Of a stretch of 11,849 nt of DNA, positions 9,401 to 11,849 are shown in pieces. Made by a program: the position numbers and the translations under genes. A model generated the notes under the pieces. That model did no database searches, was not told where the DNA came from, and worked only from the letters and a program-made list of their open reading frames with translations. The stretch is from assembly GCA_032353305.1 (NCBI GenBank), contig JAUCNG010364707.1, positions 1 through 11,849 of the forward strand, written 5' to 3'. The stretch comes from Cephalothrix spiralis. Taxonomy: Eukaryota; Nemertea; Palaeonemertea; Archinemertea; Cephalotrichidae. How positions within the stretch are numbered: the stretch's first letter is position 1; the number at the start of each line of letters is the position of its first letter.

Positions 9401-9518
9401 ATGTGATGATCTTGAAGATGTCATAAATGAAAAGTATAGTCCGCTGCAACTGAAATCAAGTTCGACCACAAGTACTCCTCATCGTGCGCCATCTTTACTA
9501 GAAGAGCTGCAAGATCAG
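3381..9518 (+). CDS. Coiled-coil protein gene, eight exons, 3' incomplete; possible KASH5/LRMP-type
   Basis: The coding exons are 3381-3448, 4323-4481, 5475-5643, 7020-7097, 7426-7482, 7966-8025, 8234-8292 and 9374-9518. Together they give 795 nt, one uninterrupted 265-codon frame, with every junction GT...AG and compatible in phase. Residues 1-23 are Gly/Ser/acidic. Residues about 25-216 are Leu/Glu/Lys heptad-type coiled coil (for example RIDDLQFQNRKLSEENKKL). Residues 217-255 are Ser/Thr/Pro-rich and lack heptads, and the last exon ends SLLEELQDQ. No enzyme motif, signal peptide or membrane segment is visible. The LESSEETNSCL...GLQSAAEQIKELRAE wording recalls, from memory only, the coiled-coil domain of KASH5 (CCDC155) and LRMP/Jaw1, nuclear-envelope or ER tail-anchored proteins. 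The EF-hands and C-terminal KASH/TM segment of those proteins are not in the window. The ATG at 3381 has a good context (GAAATGG), but the frame is open upstream, so the exon could be internal. No stop codon is reached. The exon structure is secure; the family assignment is tentative. Confidence 0.85.
3449..4322 (+). other. Intron 1
   Basis: GT...AG intron, 874 nt, phase 2. It holds a small GGTAAG...CTTACC stem near 3611-3631 and transposon debris from 3835 to 4247 (listed separately). No other gene is visible in it. Confidence 0.8.
3835..4247. mobile_element. Degraded DNA-transposon remnant in intron 1
   Basis: Positions 4188-4247 match 10009-10068 closely and in the same orientation: AATTAAGTCGCAATATGACG, CATCTGGCTGTTTTC, and a GGGACACACTG end followed by TA. 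In contrast, 3835-3890 (GAGTTACATAAATTTCC ... CCCCAAATGAACGT) matches the reverse complement of 9872-9931, with a further shared CTCGGAAATGTGATTTTT after it. The right end therefore belongs to the same family as the element at 9581-10064, but the internal module is inverted. The left terminus was not found. No transposase is encoded. Confidence 0.7.
4323..4481 (+). CDS. Exon 2 of the coiled-coil gene
   Basis: The acceptor is CTTTTTCTAG (to 4322) and the donor is GTAAGG (4482). It encodes residues 23-75 and two bases of residue 76 (phase 2 in, phase 2 out). This is the start of the coil: RIDDLQFQNRKLSEENKKL, then LESSEETNSCLNIQLNEL. The minus-strand open frames over this exon are antisense shadows. 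Confidence 0.92.
4482..5474 (+). other. Intron 2
   Basis: GT...AG intron, 993 nt, phase 2. Nearly half of it is a MITE at 4662-5144. The rest shows no gene; the minus-strand open frames between 4319 and 4758 straddle exon 2, the intron and the MITE and are artefacts. Confidence 0.8.
4662..5144. mobile_element. Non-autonomous DNA transposon (MITE), 483 bp
   Basis: The left end CAGGGATGCCCATTATGC and the right end GCAATTGGGCATCCCTG form terminal inverted repeats of about 17 bp with a small indel. The 8 bp outside each end, GATAAACA and TATAAAGA, agree at 6 of 8 positions. This is compatible with an aged 8-bp target duplication as made by hAT elements, whose ends often read CAGGG-TG-CAA. A TA duplication (Tc1/mariner) would need the left TA mutated to CA. 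The interior has no transposase frame, so the copy depended on enzymes supplied elsewhere. Confidence 0.8.
5475..5643 (+). CDS. Exon 3 of the coiled-coil gene
   Basis: The acceptor is CTATGACTTTCAG (to 5474) and the donor is GTATTT (5644) after TATAAG. It encodes residues 76-132 (phase 2 in, phase 0 out), including LQSAAEQIKELRAENVELRS and EKEKEHLHIRIEDFQYK. The heptad pattern is strong and Glu/Lys-rich. Confidence 0.93.
5815..5838. repeat. Overlapping GC-rich palindromes
   Basis: TAGCGCTACGTAGCGCTA (5815-5832) is a perfect 18-bp palindrome, and TAGCGCTAGCGCTA (5825-5838) is a second one overlapping it. They begin a GC-rich patch (about 5815-5935) with several GATCGC/TCGCTA words in an otherwise AT-rich intron. 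The patch is probably inserted repeat DNA; no element boundary is clear. Confidence 0.75.
6620..6790. repeat. Foldback repeat element, copy 2 (left arm)
   Basis: This matches 1650-1757, including an identical 21-mer at 6731-6751 (AAACTATATATTTCTGGAAA plus G) and the preceding GCATATT...GTTGACC block. Its continuation CTGATCCTTCGGGGGTTTAG is the reverse complement of the right arm of copy 1 near 1808-1830. The opposite arm is missing or decayed here. The minus-strand open frame over it is a by-product. Confidence 0.8.
7020..7097 (+). CDS. Exon 4 of the coiled-coil gene
   Basis: The acceptor is CTTTATTTCTAG (to 7019) and the donor is GTGAGT (7098). It encodes 26 residues (133-158) in phase 0: IIQISNELETCNNQMKELEA then SVYEHQ. 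It is too short to stand out as an open frame but is supported by strong splice sites, exact phase and continuing coiled-coil composition. Confidence 0.9.
7098..7425 (+). other. Intron 4
   Basis: GT...AG intron, 328 nt, phase 0. It is AT-rich with a pyrimidine tract before the acceptor. Nothing else is seen. Confidence 0.8.
7426..7482 (+). CDS. Exon 5 of the coiled-coil gene
   Basis: The acceptor is CTATTTTTTAAAG (to 7425) and the donor is GTAAAT (7483). It encodes 19 residues (159-177) in phase 0, DKYEDLMEAKVALETQVLE, and continues the coil. Confidence 0.88.
7483..7965 (+). other. Intron 5
   Basis: GT...AG intron, 483 nt, phase 0. A Lys/Glu-rich pseudo-exon follows an AG at 7712 but runs into a stop without a good donor. 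No repeat or gene is called. Confidence 0.75.
7966..8025 (+). CDS. Exon 6 of the coiled-coil gene
   Basis: The acceptor is TTTACTCATTTTCAG (to 7965) and the donor is GTATAT (8026). It encodes 20 residues (178-197) in phase 0, KTSKVEELQDIIEDFERLTQ, and continues the coil. A longer ATG-initiated frame that begins at 7906 runs through the intron and is not the real product. Confidence 0.9.
8234..8292 (+). CDS. Exon 7 of the coiled-coil gene
   Basis: The acceptor is TCCTTTACTATAG (to 8233) and the donor is GTAATG (8293). It encodes residues 198-216, NLHAEKVEMEEQMFEMEIA, plus two bases of a split Ser codon (phase 2 out). This is the last clearly coiled segment and is Met/Glu-rich. Confidence 0.88.
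8599..8634 (+). repeat. 12-bp tandem repeat, three units
   Basis: AACGTCATTTTT, AACGTCACTTTT and AACGTCACTTCA follow one another directly. A further AACGTCATTA occurs at 8671, leading into the 25-bp direct repeat, so the whole block may have grown by slippage or local duplication. Confidence 0.75.
8678..8808 (+). repeat. Direct duplication with perfect 25-bp and 13-bp blocks
   Basis: TTATACCGATTTATTATTTT plus ACGAT occurs identically at 8678-8702 and 8756-8780. TCTGAGGAATCTT occurs identically at 8704-8716 and 8796-8808. The second unit carries an extra GTTCACGTGACTGAA between the blocks. This is a local segmental duplication of about 78 bp with a later insertion or deletion, recent enough that both blocks remain identical. 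Confidence 0.85.
9072..9172. repeat. Nested inverted repeats (cruciform-prone)
   Basis: TATAGGTCTTATCGAG (9072-9087) pairs with CTCAATAAGACCTATT (9157-9172) at 14 of 16 positions. Alternatively CTTATTGAG (9145-9153) pairs perfectly with CTCAATAAG (9157-9165) across a 3-nt loop. The right arm can therefore form two mutually exclusive stems. It lies about 200 bp before exon 8 and most likely marks transposon debris. Confidence 0.75.
9374..9518 (+). CDS. Exon 8 of the coiled-coil gene (last recognised)
   Basis: The acceptor is TTATTATCTTTTAG (to 9373) and the donor is GTACTT (9519). It encodes residues 217-265 in phase 2 in, phase 0 out. The coil ends and a linker follows: SVSNPIFPVPCDDLEDVIN, then a Ser/Thr-rich run (SSSTTSTPHRAP), then SLLEELQDQ. 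The Ser/Thr/Pro stretch is a plausible phosphorylated linker. The LLEEL at residues 258-262 has the L-hydrophobic-x-E-hydrophobic shape of Spindly-type motifs in dynein adaptors, an inference only. The donor implies at least one more exon. Confidence 0.88.
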
Positions 9519-9580
9519 GTACTTAAATAGTTGCAAAAAATGTCGTAAAGTGTTATCTTTTACGTTCTGATTTTCTGCTA

Positions 9581-10064
9581 CAGTGCGTCCCAAAAAATGT
9601 GATCCAACTTAACAGGTTTATGGTGTGAAAACTTAGAAATCTGGGATATTATTTTGGGGTAACCATGAGCATCTTTTTGCCTTTCCATCGATACCATTTA
9701 AATTAAAGAATTACCAAATCACTAGGGACGAGGCTGTGATTATCGGAAATGTAGTACTTCGGTTTTTTGGCATTGAAATTCTATTTTAGATACATGTAAT
9801 CATAATTTGACTTTCAACTTGAGATTTAACAATTTAATTAAGAAAGTCTTAAAAATCATATTTCCGAGAAAACGTTCATTTGGGGGAATTTAAATTTTTG
9901 GTCGTTGGGGAAATTTATGTAGCTCAGATTTAAACCATATTCATTTTATTTGAAAGAGAAGACCATGATCTCTCTAGTGATCACTAGCATGCGTTATGGT
10001 CAATTTATAATTAAGTCGCAATATAACGTCATCTGGCTGTTTTCTATAACATTGGGATACCCTG
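9581..10064. mobile_element. Non-autonomous Tc1/mariner-like element, 484 bp
   Basis: The left end CAGTGCGTCCCAAAA and right end TTGGGATACCCTG are imperfect inverted repeats. Each is flanked by TA (9579-9580 and 10065-10066), the duplication typical of Tc1/mariner. The interior contains the ACGTTCATTTGGGG module (9872-9931) shared with 1076-1205, and a right-end block shared with 4188-4247. No transposase frame is present. It lies just downstream of exon 8, in what should be the next intron of the coiled-coil gene. Confidence 0.75.
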
Positions 10065-10194
10065 TATATATTAAATTTTCATCAATAGGTTTTGATGATC
10101 TTAATTATGTTTTTCAAAATTGATTTTGTCTCGTAAAATCTAAATTGAATTTATACGATCTCGAAATACAATTGAGAATGGATTTTGCTTTCAG

Positions 10195-10218
10195 ATAATG
10201 ATCTCCAGACTAATTTGA
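10195..10218 (+). CDS. Possible terminal exon of the coiled-coil gene (weak)
   Basis: A good acceptor, GGATTTTGCTTTCAG, ends at 10194. Joined in phase 0 to exon 8, the sequence reads IMISRLI and then stops at TGA (10216-10218). An AATAAA lies 11 nt further on. This would give a 272-residue product. The short tail has no coiled-coil or membrane character and such sites arise by chance in AT-rich DNA, so I hold it only as a candidate. Confidence 0.2.
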   Translation: MMISRLI

Positions 10219-10228
10219 TAGACTGTAA

Positions 10229-10234
10229 AATAAA
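10229..10234 (+). promoter_or_regulatory. Candidate polyadenylation signal AATAAA
   Basis: AATAAA occurs 11 nt after the stop of the candidate terminal exon. It is meaningful only if that exon is used, because AATAAA is common by chance in this base composition. Confidence 0.15.
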
Positions 10235-11600
10235 GGGTATTCATTTTGGCATGCTTTTTTGCTTGTAAATATGTCCTATTTATGCAGGCATCGGACAGGT
10301 CCTTCTTTTCCTAATTTTTGAAAATTCCTCCTACCTTTACTACTATTTCTCACTATCCTACTTTTTACAAAAATTGTTTTCTACTTTTTTTAAATAATTC
10401 CTATTAAAAAAAAACTTAATTTAGTATGGAAATAGAAGCTTTTGACCTATTTAAATGATAAAATCTTCCGCGCCTCGCTTCGCTCGGCTAAAATATATCA
10501 GTGTATATTATCCGAGTAAGATTCCGCTAAGGGCCTAAATCAAAATTGTGTAGTGTGGCTCCACTGCTATTCCGCTCTAGATGTCTTAAAATCTCCCCTA
10601 ATTTCAAACTTCCCCTCGCCTCAGCTAAGGAGGGCTAAGGCATTGGCCTCCGGTTTCAGTAACATACAGTCGCTCTGTCCAATGCCTATTCATGCGTAAA
10701 GAAATATTAAAGTAAATTGCCTTTTGTTATATGAGACCTCTTTTTAGTAATTGGTTTTTTAAATAATTTTAAAAAATCTGATTGTCTTTAAAAAAAAATT
10801 CGCAAGAGATTAATGACCGAAATCTCCGTCGGCGGTGGGGAACATTTGTCGGCTGATCCGAAAACCAATCGATAAAAAATACCTTTCAATGTATTAGCTT
10901 GACAATTATAACTTTAATAGAAAGAACCTACAAATAAAGTAATCTTCGACACAGGTTCACTAATACATCAGCCTATAGTATATACACCAGCAATTCGACA
11001 TAAAGTATATTATAAAATACATCTGGTTGCCAGACGCTTCGATTTTTTTCCGACGCCAAAAAATCGTTCGTCCAGCAGTCGACGCCAGTTCACCGTCGAA
11101 GGCTGAGGAGGGGGGGGGGTCAGCATGAACAATGAACATTGGCCGTGCATTAATAGGCTTAACCTTAACCAGCATGCATGCACAGCTCGAGCAGTCCCTA
11201 TTTGTATATGTCTAATATAAGTCACACAATATGCATCCCTGTCGTTATCATTTTTTCCCAAAGGCCCACAAGGGTAGTATTTATTTATCAAAGTCGTTAT
11301 TTTGTAAGGGCGTCTAATTATATCGATAGTTTTTTCAATTAGGACAATCTTCGTTATATGTATAAAAGTTTCATTTTCTATCCGTCTAAGCCTCAACCCC
11401 CCGACCATATCCGTAAATTGTCCTATTGAAATAACTGTCGATATTTTGAGACGCTCCCTGATGCATTTCACTATTCCCCACTGCGTATAGGAGCATGAGT
11501 TCTATTGGCAATTAAATTGCGATCCGCTCTGAAACTTTTATAAAGTATGCATGAATCAATCAATTGTTTATAAAATATTTAACATTTTGATTACAAAATA
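10235..11600. other. Gene-free stretch with minor repeats
   Basis: No exon or RNA gene is convincing. Features seen are a TCCTAC-rich tract at about 10270-10390 like that near 590-650, a perfect 9-bp stem AGGCATTGG (10638-10646) with CCAATGCCT (10679-10687), and a G run at 11108-11119. A minus-strand open frame of 153 codons (11471-11010) has low-complexity proline from the poly-C strand and no recognisable domain. It is most likely non-coding. Confidence 0.5.
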
Positions 11601-11606
11601 TATATA

Positions 11607-11655
11607 CAGTGTAACCTCGAAATTCCGGTCACAATAATGTGACCGTAATTTCGAG
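11607..11655 (+). mobile_element. Pogo/Tigger-like transposon terminus with hairpin
   Basis: After a TA (11605-11606) the sequence reads CAGTGTAACCTCGAAATTC. This has the CAGT-AACCTCGA shape that I associate with ends of pogo/Tigger-type elements of the Tc1/mariner superfamily. CTCGAAATTCCGGTCACA (11616-11633) and TGTGACCGTAATTTCGAG (11638-11655) then pair at 17 of 18 positions around ATAA. No transposase frame follows, and the other end was not identified in the window. Confidence 0.6.
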
Positions 11656-11775
11656 TTTGCCGTACTGGGACAGAATCCATTGTTCAGTAGACCGATAGGT
11701 ATAACTGGGTATTGACAAACAACGAACTGACAAACCAAGAGGTAAACCACGAACTGTTTTAATTTTCCAATTTTT

Positions 11776-11849
11776 AGCTCACTTGGTACCTTTTAGGTAC
11801 CAAAAGTGAGCTTATGCTATCGCCCTGTGTCTGTTGTCTGTTGTCTGTC
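11776..11849 (+). repeat. Mollusc-type dispersed repeat, 5' part, cut by window edge
   Basis: AGCTCACTTGGTACC (11776-11790), a TTTTA loop and GGTACCAAAAGTGAGCT (11796-11812) form a hairpin with a 2-nt bulge. TTATGCTATCGCCCTG follows, then three perfect TGTCTGT units (11828-11848). The pattern (a hairpin ending GTGAGCTTATGCTATC, then GTC-rich tandem repeats) matches my memory of a repeat abundant in bivalve and other molluscan genomes. This is the best single clue to the organism. Confidence 0.7.

Noticed and set aside
11010-11471. 153-codon minus-strand open frame, the longest ATG-initiated one in the window
   Set aside because: It has no recognisable domain, a PPPP run that is simply the complement of a G run, mixed composition and no splice or promoter context. 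It is most likely non-coding repeat-rich DNA.

Overview
The window looks like intron-rich, AT-rich animal genomic DNA, most likely from a mollusc or a related lophotrochozoan. Three things suggest this. A coding region is split into short exons by GT...AG introns. The DNA is packed with degraded non-coding transposon remnants and a LINE fragment. The right edge holds a hairpin of the form AGCTCACTT...AAGTGAGCTTATGCTATC followed by a TGTCTGT tandem repeat, which resembles a repeat I associate with bivalve genomes. Nothing bacterial is present: no operons, Shine-Dalgarno sites, CRISPR arrays, or rRNA or tRNA genes.

Layout. Positions 1-510 carry, on the minus strand, the endonuclease domain of a non-LTR retrotransposon, cut by the window edge. 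Positions about 540-3350 hold no gene I can support. They contain a repeat also found near 3.8 and 9.9 kb, a diverged 50-bp duplication, a foldback element, a field of CACG-type repeats and several hairpins.

From 3349 to 9518 on the plus strand there is one real protein-coding gene in eight recognisable exons. The coding parts total 795 nt and read as one continuous 265-codon frame across seven introns. The product is an almost purely coiled-coil protein with a short Gly/Ser/acidic N-terminal stretch and a Ser/Thr/Pro-rich segment ending in SLLEELQDQ. It is incomplete at the 3' side and possibly at the 5' side. From the wording of the coil I suspect the KASH5/LRMP (Jaw1)-type coiled-coil family, and more loosely a dynein-adaptor-like protein. 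The evidence here proves only a coiled-coil protein.

The introns carry non-autonomous DNA transposon remnants (4662-5144 and 9581-10064, both about 484 bp with inverted ends), a second copy of the foldback element (6620-6790), a perfect 25-bp direct repeat (8678/8756) and several palindromes. Downstream of 9518 no further exon is convincing. A possible short terminal exon at 10195 with a nearby AATAAA is the only candidate. The right end (11607 onward) shows a pogo/Tigger-like transposon terminus and then the mollusc-type repeat.

I see no novel multi-gene system. The points most worth following are the identity of the coiled-coil gene and the mosaic repeat modules that occur in opposite relative orientations.
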